A stretch of DNA of 35,121 bases from an uncultured Nitrosomonas sp. (GCA_902826115.1 CADEDO010000028.1:1-35121), one strand, 5' to 3'. Shown: positions 1 to 8,801, numbered from the stretch's first letter. The notes: generated by a model from the letters alone, not told the origin. Numbers and translations are program-made.

Positions 1-236
1 CAAAATATTAATAAATTCAATCAGCTAGTTATACTTTTTGAGTAAGCTCTAGATAAGGCATATATTTAACGCTAATTCAAATATTTATAATATTACTCCA
101 ACATTTCCAAATATTTTTTCGAATCTGTAATCGATCTGTAACATCCCATTAACTAAAATCCTGGTTGTAGTATGAAAGATGTTAAGAAATTAATATTTTA
201 ATTAATTTAGAATCATAATATATAAGGGGAAATAAA
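1..236. other. AT-rich upstream region of small secreted protein gene
   Basis: No gene is visible here. The stretch is strongly AT-rich. The octamer ATCTGTAA occurs twice in the same orientation (123-130 and 134-141), 11 bp apart, which is about one helical turn and could be a direct-repeat protein-binding site. A good ribosome binding site (AAGGGGA, 224-230) lies before the ATG at 237. I cannot pick a convincing -35/-10 pair in so AT-rich a background. Confidence 0.4.
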
Positions 237-611
237 ATGTTTAGATCTATTAAAATAATTTTTGCAGGTTTAGTTTTATTTTTTAGTCAACACGCTTTAG
301 CCGTTGATAGATCACATAATTGTGTTGTAAATGAAGTCGGAGTTTACGATAGAGGGAATGCTATAGATAGAGTTCATATTCGGTGTGCAAATCCTTATTT
401 CGATGGAAATAATATATATTATTTTGCCCTTCCTTTAAATGCGGGGACAGAATCCTCCGCCTTCGCTACGCATCTAATCAATTTAGGAAATACTGCTCTT
501 GCTAATGGTAGGCAATTAACAATTGTTTTTGTCGCAGGGGACACTAGCGGAGCAACTTATGGATGTCAATCTATTAACTGCAGGAAACCACAAGAGTTAT
601 GGTTACATTAA
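237..611 (+). CDS. small secreted hypothetical protein with four cysteines
   Basis: 124 aa. The first 22 residues (two basic residues, a hydrophobic core, then QHALA before VDRS) form a clear Sec signal peptide, so a mature protein of about 102 aa should be exported. The mature part has four cysteines: one near the N-terminus (HNC), one in RVHIRC, and two close together near the end (GCQSINC). Two disulfides are therefore possible. The start is supported by AAGGGGA 6 bp upstream. It is a monocistronic unit closed by a strong terminator at 640-671. The gene is more AT-rich than the efflux operon beside it, which may mean separate acquisition. I do not recognise a characterised family and assign no function. 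Confidence 0.75.
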   Translation: MFRSIKIIFAGLVLFFSQHALAVDRSHNCVVNEVGVYDRGNAIDRVHIRCANPYFDGNNIYYFALPLNAGTESSAFATHLINLGNTALANGRQLTIVFVAGDTSGATYGCQSINCRKPQELWLH

Positions 612-639
612 AGTAACATTTCAATTATTGATTGTTTTT

Positions 640-671
640 AAACTGATTCTTCTTACGAAGAATCAGTTTTT
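640..671 (+). terminator. intrinsic terminator after 237-611
   Basis: A perfect 13-bp inverted repeat (AAACTGATTCTTC at 640-652, its complement at 657-669) with a 4-nt TTAC loop runs into a T tract, the canonical shape of a Rho-independent terminator. It lies 28 bp after the stop codon at 611. Confidence 0.9.
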
Positions 672-755
672 TCTAGCCTATTGTTCAGAAAAGACCAAAT
701 ACGATTTTCGATATTTCTCAAATTTTATTTGCTTCTAGAGGTTATTTTTTGAGAG

Positions 756-792
756 GTAGCGCCCGGCCCCACGGTCGGGCGAGGATTGAAAC
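756..792 (+). CRISPR. solitary CRISPR-like repeat (orphan, 37 bp)
   Basis: This single 37-bp unit has the architecture of a CRISPR direct repeat: 5' end GTAGC, a GC-rich stem (GCCCGGCC at 761-768 pairing with GGTCGGGC at 773-780 with one G-T wobble, extended by C760-G781), a 4-nt loop, and the 3' tail GGATTGAAAC. The ATTGAAAC terminus is typical of many type I and type III repeats. The GC-rich unit stands out against AT-rich flanks. I find no second copy, no array and no cas gene, so it is at most a relic or repurposed repeat. The AT-rich 671-755 stretch lies where a leader would be. Chance resemblance is not excluded. Confidence 0.5.
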
Positions 793-853
793 TTGATTTC
801 ACTTTTTAGCGACTTCAACTTTTCTGTGCAGCAATCGGGCAAAAACTCGGATT

Positions 854-3800
854 TCAGGCGCTCGTCGAACTCTCCCTATGAGTCATCCGGTATAACACCG
901 GCAGCACCAGCAAAGTTAATGCCGTTGACGATAAAATCCCTCCGATCACGACCGTTGCCAGGGGTCTTTGCACTTCTGCGCCAGTACCTGTTGCCAGTGC
1001 CATAGGTAGAAACCCGATCGAAGCTACCAATGCAGTCATCAACACTGGTCGGAGTCGGGTCAGTGCGCCGGTTTGAATGGCGTTATCCAAAGACATTCCC
1101 TGTTCTCTCAAACCGCGTATAAATGCCAGCATGACCAGACCATTCAACACCGCCACGCCAGACAGAGCAATGAACCCTACCCCGGCTGAGATGGATAATG
1201 GAATGTCGCGCAGCCACAAAGCCATTATCCCGCCAGTCAGTGCGAATGGAACACCGGTAAACATCAGAAATCCGTCGCGGAAATTGCCAAACATCGTGTA
1301 CAGCAATATAAAAATCAATGCGAGAGCGAACGGAATCACAATCTTAAGGCGGTTAGCCGCCGAAATCATTTGCTCAAACTGTCCGCCCCAGATTGTCCAG
1401 TACCCCGTTGGAATACGGACCTTTGCTGCGATCAATTGCTCCGCTTCATTGACGAATGAACCGAGATCACGGCCGCGCACATTGGCGGTAATCACGATTC
1501 TGCGTTTGCCATTTTCACGACTGACCTGATTAGGACCTTGAGTAATTTCAAAATTGGCAACCTCACCCAGCGTGACAAAAACAGGCACGCCCGGCGCGAG
1601 CACTTGCTGAGCCTGTGGAACATTCGCCACGACGCCGGCATTCTGCACCGGGATGCTGATGGGCAAACGCTTCAGCGCTTCGATATCAGACCGCAAATGC
1701 TCCGGCAAGCGTATTTGAAGATCAAAGCGCCGGTCACCTTCAAAGATCATTCCCGTACTTCTTCCCCCCACTGACATGGCTACCACGTCCTGAACATCAC
1801 GGCCATTCAGACCATAGCGCGCCATTTTGGCGCGATCCATCTGAATGGAAAGCACCGGCAAACCGGTAATCTGCTCGGTTCTAACATCGGCAGCACCTGG
1901 TACGGATGCCAGCAGTTTTTCTATCTCCTCGCCTAAAGTCAATAAAGTATCCATGTCATCGCCAAACACTTTGACGGCCACATCCGCGCGCACCCCTGAG
2001 AGGAGTTCATTGAAACGCATTTGTATCGGTTGGGTGAATTCATAGTTATTACCCGGAACCTTCCTCACAGCCTGTTCCATCGCAGCAATCAACTCTGGTT
2101 TAGTACGATGGGCTCCTGTCCATTCCGATTGCGGTTTTAGGATGATAAAAATATCGGCGACACTTGGCGGCATGGGATCGGTTGCGATCTCAGCCGTGCC
2201 AATTTTGGAGAACACTCTATCGACTTCTGGAAATTTCTTGATCGTTTCTTCCAATTCATTCTGCATTTCAATTGCCGTGGTCAAGCTGGTTCCCGGAATA
2301 CGGATAGCGTGCAATGCAATATCCCCTTCGTTAAGACTGGGCACGAATTCACTACCCACGCGCGTCGTCAACAAACTCGACAAAATGACAATAACGATTG
2401 CAATCGTGACCGTGAGTTCCCGATTTCTCATGGTCGCAGTCAACATCGGCAGATAGGCTTTTTTGGCCCATTCCATCACCGGACTTTCGGTTTCCTTCAC
2501 TTTGCCGGATAAAAAGAAAGCAATCGCTGCCGGAACAAAAGTAAGAGACAGAATCATGGCACCAACGAGCGCGGTGACTACCGTCAGCGCCATGGGGTGG
2601 AACATTTTTCCTTCCACGCCTGTTAAGGCAAAAATAGGCAGGTAAACGATGATGATGATCAGCTCGCCGTAAATCAATACCCGGCGAGCTTCCCTGGACG
2701 CATCAAACACCAGCTCAAGGCGTTCGGTTAGCGTCAATTCGCGCCCCAGCCGCATTTGCTCATGCGCCAATCGCCGGATACTGTTCTCAACGATGACAAT
2801 CGCGCCATCCACAATAATGCCGAAGTCGATCGCCCCCAAACTCATCAGATTGGCACTCACATGATTGGCCACCATGCCGGTGAAGGTAAACAGCATCGAC
2901 AGCGGGATCACAAAAGCCGCAATCAGCGCAGCACGCAAATTACCCAAAAACAGCAGCAATACCACGATCACTAAGGCAGCGCCTTCGAGCAAATTGGTCG
3001 CCACGGTATGAATGGTTTTTTCCACCAGCGTAGTGCGATCGTAAACCGGCGTTGCCACGATGCCTTCCGGCAAATTACGATTGATTTCTTCTAATTTCCT
3101 GGCAGCGGCTTGAGAAACGAGCCGGCTATTCTCTCCGATCAGCATATGTGCGGTTCCCAGCACAACTTCTTTGCCATTCTGTGTGGCCGCACCGGTGCGT
3201 AATTCCTTGCCGATCAGGACATCGGCAACATCTTTGACACGAATGGGCGTTCCTTGCCTCGAACCCAGAATAATATTGCCAATCTCTCCCAGGTTAGCAA
3301 TTTGCCCAGGCAAGCGGACCAGATACTGCTCACCGCTTTTTTCAATATAACCCGCTCCCACATTCAAATTATTCCGCTCCAGCGCACTGACCAGATCCAC
3401 CAGCGCTAATCCGAAAGAAATCATTTTCTCGGGATAAGGCACCACATGAAATTGCTTTACGTAACCACCCACCGTATTGATTTCTGTGACACCTGTGACC
3501 ATGCGTAACTGCGGCCTGATGACCCAATCCTGAATTTCGCGCAGATCGGTTGATGTATATTCAGTGCCATCCGGTTTTTTTGCGCCTTTTTGGGCATCTA
3601 CTGTCCACATGAAAATTTCACCAAGACCTGTGGAAATCGGTCCCATCATCGGCTCAATACCCAGCGGTAAGCGGCCTTTTGCTTCCTGAATGCGCTGACT
3701 GACTTGCTGGCGTGCAAAATAAACATCGGTACCGTCCTTGAAAACCACGGTGACCTGCGATAAGCCGTAACGTGAAATTGAGCGGGTATAGTGAAGATTC

Positions 3801-4030
3801 GGCAAACCCGCCATGATAGTTTCAATTGGAAACGTGATGCGTTGTTCGGCCTCTACCGGTGAGTAACCTGTTGCATTGGTATTGATCTGTACCTGTACAT
3901 TGGTGATATCAGGTACTGCATCGATAGGCAGTTTCTGGTAGCTGAAAACGCCAATGATCGCCACCAGCAGCACTACCATCAAAACGATGCCGCGTTGATA
4001 GATGGACAAATGTAAAATGCGTTCAAACAT
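854..4030 (-). CDS. czcA: CzcA-type heavy-metal efflux RND pump
   Basis: 1058 aa, the usual length for heavy-metal RND (HME) transporters. This is the inner-membrane proton-driven subunit of a tripartite efflux complex that moves divalent cations out of the cell with CzcB and CzcC. It opens with the family-typical MFERILHLSIYQRG, then a first membrane segment, large periplasmic porter loops and the second half-repeat. Transmembrane segment 4 (about residues 398-415) carries DFGIIVDGAIVIVEN. The DFG...D...E arrangement matches the Czc-like (Zn/Co/Cd, possibly Ni) HME groups and not CusA, which has an AIGAMVDAA-type motif. Substrate is inferred from this motif only. It is the last gene of the operon, 29 bp after czcB. 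The protein is complete, with no frameshift. Confidence 0.93.
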   Translation of the reverse strand: MFERILHLSIYQRGIVLMVVLLVAIIGVFSYQKLPIDAVPDITNVQVQINTNATGYSPVEAEQRITFPIETIMAGLPNLHYTRSISRYGLSQVTVVFKDGTDVYFARQQVSQRIQEAKGRLPLGIEPMMGPISTGLGEIFMWTVDAQKGAKKPDGTEYTSTDLREIQDWVIRPQLRMVTGVTEINTVGGYVKQFHVVPYPEKMISFGLALVDLVSALERNNLNVGAGYIEKSGEQYLVRLPGQIANLGEIGNIILGSRQGTPIRVKDVADVLIGKELRTGAATQNGKEVVLGTAHMLIGENSRLVSQAAARKLEEINRNLPEGIVATPVYDRTTLVEKTIHTVATNLLEGAALVIVVLLLFLGNLRAALIAAFVIPLSMLFTFTGMVANHVSANLMSLGAIDFGIIVDGAIVIVENSIRRLAHEQMRLGRELTLTERLELVFDASREARRVLIYGELIIIIVYLPIFALTGVEGKMFHPMALTVVTALVGAMILSLTFVPAAIAFFLSGKVKETESPVMEWAKKAYLPMLTATMRNRELTVTIAIVIVILSSLLTTRVGSEFVPSLNEGDIALHAIRIPGTSLTTAIEMQNELEETIKKFPEVDRVFSKIGTAEIATDPMPPSVADIFIILKPQSEWTGAHRTKPELIAAMEQAVRKVPGNNYEFTQPIQMRFNELLSGVRADVAVKVFGDDMDTLLTLGEEIEKLLASVPGAADVRTEQITGLPVLSIQMDRAKMARYGLNGRDVQDVVAMSVGGRSTGMIFEGDRRFDLQIRLPEHLRSDIEALKRLPISIPVQNAGVVANVPQAQQVLAPGVPVFVTLGEVANFEITQGPNQVSRENGKRRIVITANVRGRDLGSFVNEAEQLIAAKVRIPTGYWTIWGGQFEQMISAANRLKIVIPFALALIFILLYTMFGNFRDGFLMFTGVPFALTGGIMALWLRDIPLSISAGVGFIALSGVAVLNGLVMLAFIRGLREQGMSLDNAIQTGALTRLRPVLMTALVASIGFLPMALATGTGAEVQRPLATVVIGGILSSTALTLLVLPVLYRMTHRESSTSA

Positions 4031-4059
4031 GATGGAGTACCTCGTTTAGGTCATCAATT

Positions 4060-5553
4060 TTAATGGTCGTGGCTTGCACCCGCTTTGCCCAACTCCGCTT
4101 TGATCGCAAAGCTGTTCCCGCCCGCATACATTTCTCCGGGAACAAGTCCCTTGAGTACCTCAACCATTTCACCATCGCTGCGCCCCAATTCCAAAGGACG
4201 CACTTCAAAGTATTGATCATATCGCCCGAAAACCACCGACCAGTCCCGTATTGTTTGAATGGCATTCACTGACACAGCCACAGGAACCTGAATTTCCTCT
4301 GCCACCAGCTCTGCGTTGACAAACATGCCGGGACGCCATTTGCCCGCTGCATTATCCAATTCAACCCTGGCGGTTGCAGTGCGCGTTTGTCCACCGATCA
4401 ATGTAGAAATATAAGTCACGATTCCTTCACTCTCCACATCATAAGCAGTCGCTTTCACCGCGACTTTCTGCCCCTCCCTCACCACGCCCAGATCTTTTGG
4501 GTAAACCGTAATCGCCGTCCATACCGTGGATACATCCGCTATGGTATAAATCTCCCTGTCTTCTTTCATCGCTTCCCCCAGCGCGATGGTCTTGGCAATA
4601 ATGATTCCAGAAATCGGTGAGCGTATTTCATAATTCGACAAACCAGCTTTTAAGTGACTGGATTCGGGTTGCACGCCCAGCGCACGCAGTTTGGTAGCGG
4701 CAAGCTCCAAAGCAATCTGGGCTTCATTCCACAGCTCTTCAGCCAGCAAAAATTCCTGCTTGGCGGCGATTTTTTCTTCCCATAATTTTTTTTCTCGCTC
4801 ATAGGTGGCCTTTGCCAGCAGCAAACGCTTTTTAGCAACGTAATATTGACTGCGCAAATCTGCCAGCAGAGGACTTTCCAAGATGGCTAGCACTTCACCC
4901 TTTTTGACCAATTGACCATGATGACCATACACGGCTGTCACCATGCCAGGGGCTCGAGGTACGACACGCACAATAGTATGCTCATTAAAGATCACTTCAC
5001 CGGGCAACTTGAGCTTGGGTTTGATAGCCGCAGGTCCGGCAGTCAATAGCTCAACACCGATTGTTTTCAGCATGTCATCTGGCATTTCTACCCGCCCTTC
5101 TACCTGACTAAAATTCCAACGCATCAGTTTGCCATTACGCTCGGCCACAATGGCGATATCAAATGAATGAGGTTCATCAACCACTTGATCTCCCAGCAAA
5201 TAGTCAGCTTCTGGAGTGAATTTGAACAATTGCGCTGGCGCCCCCAAACGGGTTAATGTAATGGCTACTTTGGCCGCTGCGGGAGGCAGTAACTTTCCTT
5301 TCTCATATAAATAAACTCTAAACTGCGGTGGCACGCCTCTTTCAAAAATCGTCAGTTCCAGGCTAAACTCATTTTCAACAAACAACTTGCCACCTTTCGG
5401 TCCGATACTGGGTTGATTCTCGCTTTCTTTTTCATTGATTTGCTCAGTCTCCGTCGTAACCACCGATGGCTTATCCAAAGTAAGTATCAACCCGCCCAGT
5501 ACAATCCCTATAGCAACAACCACAACAATTGGCATCAATCGAGCTTTGTTCAT
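4060..5553 (-). CDS. czcB: CzcB-type periplasmic adaptor (membrane fusion protein)
   Basis: 497 aa with the start I prefer. It has an N-terminal membrane anchor (MNKARLMPIVVVVAIGIVLG), a CzcB-type N-terminal metal-handling domain (from about GPKGGKLF), a barrel-sandwich/lipoyl region (HTIVRVVPRAPGMVTAVYGH ... EVLAILESP), an alpha-helical hairpin rich in Lys/Glu, and beta-barrel domains. It ends in SHDH, a possible metal-binding tail. It links the CzcA pump to the CzcC outer-membrane channel. The frame is open to an ATG at 5580, but that codon has no Shine-Dalgarno sequence, whereas AAAGGA lies about 9 bp before the ATG at 5553; I take the latter. It sits between czcC and czcA in the same operon. 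Confidence 0.9.
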   Translation of the reverse strand: MNKARLMPIVVVVAIGIVLGGLILTLDKPSVVTTETEQINEKESENQPSIGPKGGKLFVENEFSLELTIFERGVPPQFRVYLYEKGKLLPPAAAKVAITLTRLGAPAQLFKFTPEADYLLGDQVVDEPHSFDIAIVAERNGKLMRWNFSQVEGRVEMPDDMLKTIGVELLTAGPAAIKPKLKLPGEVIFNEHTIVRVVPRAPGMVTAVYGHHGQLVKKGEVLAILESPLLADLRSQYYVAKKRLLLAKATYEREKKLWEEKIAAKQEFLLAEELWNEAQIALELAATKLRALGVQPESSHLKAGLSNYEIRSPISGIIIAKTIALGEAMKEDREIYTIADVSTVWTAITVYPKDLGVVREGQKVAVKATAYDVESEGIVTYISTLIGGQTRTATARVELDNAAGKWRPGMFVNAELVAEEIQVPVAVSVNAIQTIRDWSVVFGRYDQYFEVRPLELGRSDGEMVEVLKGLVPGEMYAGGNSFAIKAELGKAGASHDH

Positions 5554-5585
5554 AATTTTTGATCCTTTATCCGTTTCCATTACGT

Positions 5586-7013
5586 CTAGCGAAAGCTGGT
5601 TTCATGATTGGTCATACTGCTATCGATAGGTCCGGCAATCAGACGCTCAATGTCATTGGTCAGCCGCTGGTAATTGGCCAGTGCACGCACATAGAGAAGT
5701 TGGTTTTGAAATAAAATACGCTGTGCATCCAGTAATTCGATCAAACCGAACCTTCCCAACTCATATCCTCTGCGGGTTACTTCAAAAGCGCTTTTGGCTC
5801 CGGGTAATATTTCATTTTTCAGGATATTAATCTCGTTCCATACCGCAGACATCGTTTCATAAGTCTGTGCCAGCTCTGTTTTGAGTCGTATCTCCGTAGC
5901 AACCTGTTCATCCACGGCTTTATCTATCCGATGATAAGCTTCTTTGAGGTTACCTTGATTGCGATCGAAGAGAGGCAATGGCACCATCAAACCCGCTACG
6001 GCAGTATTGCCGCCCAGTTGTGCATGATGAACAACACCTGCGTTCAGCGTCAGGTTGGGTATACGGCGTGTTTGCTCAACCTCCAGCAAAGCTTTACGCT
6101 GCTCTATGCTCTTTGTGGCACGCAACGCCATCGGATTATCTAAAATGCGCTCTTCCAGCCGCTGAAAATTCGGCGGTGCAATCAGTGCTTCAAGATTGCC
6201 CAAAGCTTTATCGAATTGAGGATCAGAACTGTTCCACAACAAAGCCAGTCGCTTGCGTGCGGCTATTAAATCTCGATGCGCCTGTTCGTATTCAATCCGC
6301 GTCGTCGATAAGCCTACTTGGGCTCTGGTTTCTTCAATAGGGGGGACTTTTCCCGCTTGCACACGCCCCGTGACCGTACTAACCACATTTTGCGCAAGCC
6401 GTCTGGTTTCCTCGGCCAGCCTGAGTCGCTCCTGACCTGCCAACACTTCGGTGAATACATTGGCAACTCTGGCGATAATGTCGACTCGCCTTGCTTCGTA
6501 ATCTTTAACAGCCAACTCTTCACCCAATAGCGCAGCACTGACACGGGCAGCTCGCTTCCCGCCCAATTCGATCAGTTGACTCATGCGAATGGTCGAGATT
6601 TGTTGCACCACTTCTTGCGCTACGGATTCAGCCGAATTGAGATCACCGCGTAGCTTTTGTATATTGCCAACATTCTCGACATTTACAGATAACTCTGGAT
6701 TTCTCATTAATCCAGCTTGCAGTGTTACCCCTTCCAGTGCGCGCATTTCCTTAGCAAAAGCTGCCAATTCAGGATTGCGCAGTAATGCAAGATTGATTGC
6801 GTCACGTAAAGTGAGATCGCTTCTCACTTCAATAACTGTCGAATGGTTTGAATAACTTGCTGCTCCACTTGATAAAGCAGGACGAAAATCATCACTAGCG
6901 CTTACCTGTAATGAGAAAACAAGTATGAATAAGATACAACCAAGTAATCGCATGATCCAAAATCGCGATGCCCTCGGACAGCATATTGCCATGAACAGAT
7001 TGCTTAATTTCAT
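5586..7013 (-). CDS. czcC: CzcC-type outer-membrane efflux channel (TolC/OEP family)
   Basis: 475 aa from the start I prefer. This is the outer-membrane factor of the CzcCBA complex. The frame is open up to 7124, but a strong GGAGGG lies just before the ATG at 7013 (MKLSNLF). A hydrophobic export segment (MRLLGCILFILVFSLQVSAS) follows, then the two OEP repeats with long amphipathic helices: LRDAINLALLRNPELAAF in the first half, and IEQRKALLEVEQTRRIPNLT starting the second. The C-terminal RGYELGRFGLIELLDAQRIL motif is typical of the family. It is the first efflux subunit gene of the operon, 32 bp upstream of the preferred czcB start. Confidence 0.9.
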   Translation of the reverse strand: MKLSNLFMAICCPRASRFWIMRLLGCILFILVFSLQVSASDDFRPALSSGAASYSNHSTVIEVRSDLTLRDAINLALLRNPELAAFAKEMRALEGVTLQAGLMRNPELSVNVENVGNIQKLRGDLNSAESVAQEVVQQISTIRMSQLIELGGKRAARVSAALLGEELAVKDYEARRVDIIARVANVFTEVLAGQERLRLAEETRRLAQNVVSTVTGRVQAGKVPPIEETRAQVGLSTTRIEYEQAHRDLIAARKRLALLWNSSDPQFDKALGNLEALIAPPNFQRLEERILDNPMALRATKSIEQRKALLEVEQTRRIPNLTLNAGVVHHAQLGGNTAVAGLMVPLPLFDRNQGNLKEAYHRIDKAVDEQVATEIRLKTELAQTYETMSAVWNEINILKNEILPGAKSAFEVTRRGYELGRFGLIELLDAQRILFQNQLLYVRALANYQRLTNDIERLIAGPIDSSMTNHETSFR

Positions 7014-7129
7014 GAAATCCCTCCACATGTGCTTAAGCGTACGTAAATCAGTACAAGATAAAATCCAAGTTAACTTGCTATAGTCGTTATTCCGTGAATT
7101 AAGGAATACGAATACGATATGCAAACGAC

Positions 7130-7516
7130 TTAGCTAAGAATCTGAGTTACGTAGATATTTCGAGGAGGTCTGAGAGGTAGATCCGGTATTATTTCGGGAA
7201 TAACTGCAGAAACGAATACAGTCAGAACTTTGGCCGTTATCTGATTGGGGAGTAGAGGAAAAGAATGAAAGAAAAATGGCTGAAATTGCCCGGCTGAGTG
7301 CAAACATAAATGGGTCGCCGCATCAAGATCGACACCATCTTTAGTAACGATATTACGATGCAATTCCAGATGAGTCTCAGGATTGGCAGACAGCGCCTGA
7401 CGAATATGATCCAGCTCATGAGCAAATACCTCTCCCCTGAAAGATAAACTCAGTCCGTTCGTCAATATGCAGACAATTAGCACAAAGATCACAGGATAAA
7501 CAGGATATTTCCTCAT
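7130..7516 (-). CDS. CzcI-like small exported protein of the efflux operon
   Basis: 128 aa. An N-terminal hydrophobic segment (residues 5-24) looks like a signal peptide or anchor. The rest carries scattered His and one Cys (AHELDH, HLELH, THLCLHSAGQ, FFFHSF), and the C-terminus has a proline-rich LPLRPPRN motif. Small proteins with this plan precede czcCBA operons and are called CzcI in Cupriavidus, where a regulatory or periplasmic metal-binding role has been proposed. The assignment here rests on position and general plan, since I cannot verify homology. The ribosome binding site is poor. It is probably the first gene of the efflux operon, with a palindrome (7534-7547) just upstream. Confidence 0.6.
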   Translation of the reverse strand: MRKYPVYPVIFVLIVCILTNGLSLSFRGEVFAHELDHIRQALSANPETHLELHRNIVTKDGVDLDAATHLCLHSAGQFQPFFFHSFPLLPNQITAKVLTVFVSAVIPEIIPDLPLRPPRNIYVTQILS

Positions 7517-7533
7517 AAAACCCGTATAGAATC

Positions 7534-7547
7534 AGTGAAACTTCACT
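7534..7547 (-). promoter_or_regulatory. candidate operator dyad upstream of the czc operon
   Basis: A perfect inverted repeat, AGTGAA-AC-TTCACT, lies 18 bp before the first ATG of the efflux operon, where a metal-responsive repressor or activator could bind. No regulator gene (MerR, ArsR or two-component) is next to the operon in this window, so the partner is unknown. Confidence 0.35.
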
Positions 7548-7614
7548 TGTTTGCAATCATTTCACATTCTTCAACTATTTGCAATTTAGAAACCACTGTA
7601 AAGAACCCCCAATT

Positions 7615-8211
7615 CTAGATAACAGCCACTCCTTCATGAGCAAGCATATCAATCAGGGAAATAAGCGGCAATCCAATCAGTGCATTAGGATCATCTCCCG
7701 TCATTCGCTCAATGAGTGCAATACCCAAACCTTCCGATTTAGCACTACCCGCACAATGATAGGGCTGTTCCTTGAGCAAATAATTTTCAATCTGCTGATC
7801 GCTAAGTTGCCGAAATTTTATGCAAAAAGGAATTACACGCATCTGCAATCGATCAGTAGAGCTATTCAGCAGGCATAAAGCTGTGTAAAAAATGACTTCT
7901 TTTCCACGCATCAATCTCAATTGCTCAGTCGCATTACCATGATTCAGCGGCTTACCTAAACGGGTATCTTCCAGTACTGCCACTTGGTCAGAACCAATAA
8001 TGAGCGCTTGCGGAAAAATCCTGGCAACTTCACGTGCTTTTGCTTCCGCCAAGCGTGCAGCGGTTTCTTCAGGCGATTCATTGTCCAAAGGCATTTCATT
8101 AATCTCAGGACTCACAGTTTGAAATGGTATTTGCAACCGCTGAAGTAATTCCTTGCGATAAATTGAACTAGATCCCAATATAATTTTCTGAGCAATAGTT
8201 TGTGTTTTCAA
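7615..8211 (-). CDS. yceF: Maf/YceF family nucleotide pyrophosphatase (m7GTP type)
   Basis: 198 aa. It hydrolyses non-canonical nucleoside triphosphates, m7GTP for the YceF subgroup, as a house-cleaning enzyme. Visible motifs: N-terminal [22 protein letters not shown] around D75 (the conserved Asp); the KPL segment; and the C-terminal [19 protein letters not shown] and [10 protein letters not shown], which match the YceF rather than the YhdE subgroup. The start is a TTG at 8211 preceded at good spacing by AAGGAA; no ATG alternative exists. It is divergent from yceD with 56 bp between, a common gene pair in proteobacteria. Confidence 0.9.
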   Translation of the reverse strand: MKTQTIAQKIILGSSSIYRKELLQRLQIPFQTVSPEINEMPLDNESPEETAARLAEAKAREVARIFPQALIIGSDQVAVLEDTRLGKPLNHGNATEQLRLMRGKEVIFYTALCLLNSSTDRLQMRVIPFCIKFRQLSDQQIENYLLKEQPYHCAGSAKSEGLGIALIERMTGDDPNALIGLPLISLIDMLAHEGVAVI

Positions 8212-8229
8212 AATTTCCTTCTTTATTTT

Positions 8230-8256
8230 TTGACACTTAAAGGTAAAAAATATAAC
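8230..8256 (+). promoter_or_regulatory. candidate promoter of the yceD-rpmF-plsX-fab cluster
   Basis: A perfect TTGACA (8230-8235) is followed after 15 bp by TATAAC (8251-8256). The spacer is 2 bp shorter than ideal. If used, transcription would begin at about 8263, only about 5 nt before the yceD ATG, giving a nearly leaderless mRNA. That fits the absence of a Shine-Dalgarno sequence before that ATG. Confidence 0.45.
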
Positions 8257-8267
8257 ATGCGCGCCTT

Positions 8268-8783
8268 ATGTCTGTACGATTTGCGATAGACTCTCTTGAT
8301 TTTGTGCGAAATGCGGGTATACATCATGGTAAAATCCCGCTGCTTGAGCTTTCGCGTCTGCATGATTTTCTTTTTGACAGCGAAGGTGAGTTAATTTATC
8401 AAGTTCGTGGTCAATACGATATCCATGGTAAGCCAGGATTATATTTAGAGATTAAAGGAAATATACATCTCATTTGCCAGCGCTGCCTTGGCAAATTGGC
8501 GCACACTGTGGATTTGCAGACTTTTCTGTTATTGGTCGAAAATGAAGCGGAACTCGATCAAATTGACGATGACGACGCAGTGGATGCTATTTTAGCAGCA
8601 GCTGATACAGATGTATTGAATTTAATTGAGGATGAAATAATTCTCAGCTTGTCAATTTCATCACGTCACCCAGAAGGTGAATGTAAAATACATAAACCAG
8701 AATCAAATGAACATAATTTAACTGATAACGCACAATCAGCGCATCCGTTTTCAGCACTGGCAGCATTAAAAAAGACAAATTGA
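8268..8783 (+). CDS. yceD: YceD (DUF177) 23S rRNA accumulation protein
   Basis: 171 aa. DUF177/YceD proteins affect 23S rRNA accumulation and are nearly always encoded just before rpmF, as here (18 bp). The conserved Cys pair motif CQRCLGKL is at residues 70-77, and a third Cys lies in HPEGEC near residue 139, consistent with a metal-binding or structural role. The middle is acidic (QIDDDDAVD). There is no clear Shine-Dalgarno sequence before the ATG. The exact biochemical activity of the family is not established. Confidence 0.9.
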   Translation: MSVRFAIDSLDFVRNAGIHHGKIPLLELSRLHDFLFDSEGELIYQVRGQYDIHGKPGLYLEIKGNIHLICQRCLGKLAHTVDLQTFLLLVENEAELDQIDDDDAVDAILAAADTDVLNLIEDEIILSLSISSRHPEGECKIHKPESNEHNLTDNAQSAHPFSALAALKKTN

Positions 8784-8801
8784 ATTCAAGGAGCTAATCT
8801 T

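Noticed and set aside
4023..4272. Overlapping frames on both strands at the czcB/czcA junction
   Set aside because: They are shadows of czcB, whose membrane fusion protein motifs are continuous through this stretch.
5553..5580. Earlier ATG for czcB (METDKGSK...)
   Set aside because: No Shine-Dalgarno before 5580, whereas AAAGGA precedes the ATG at 5553.
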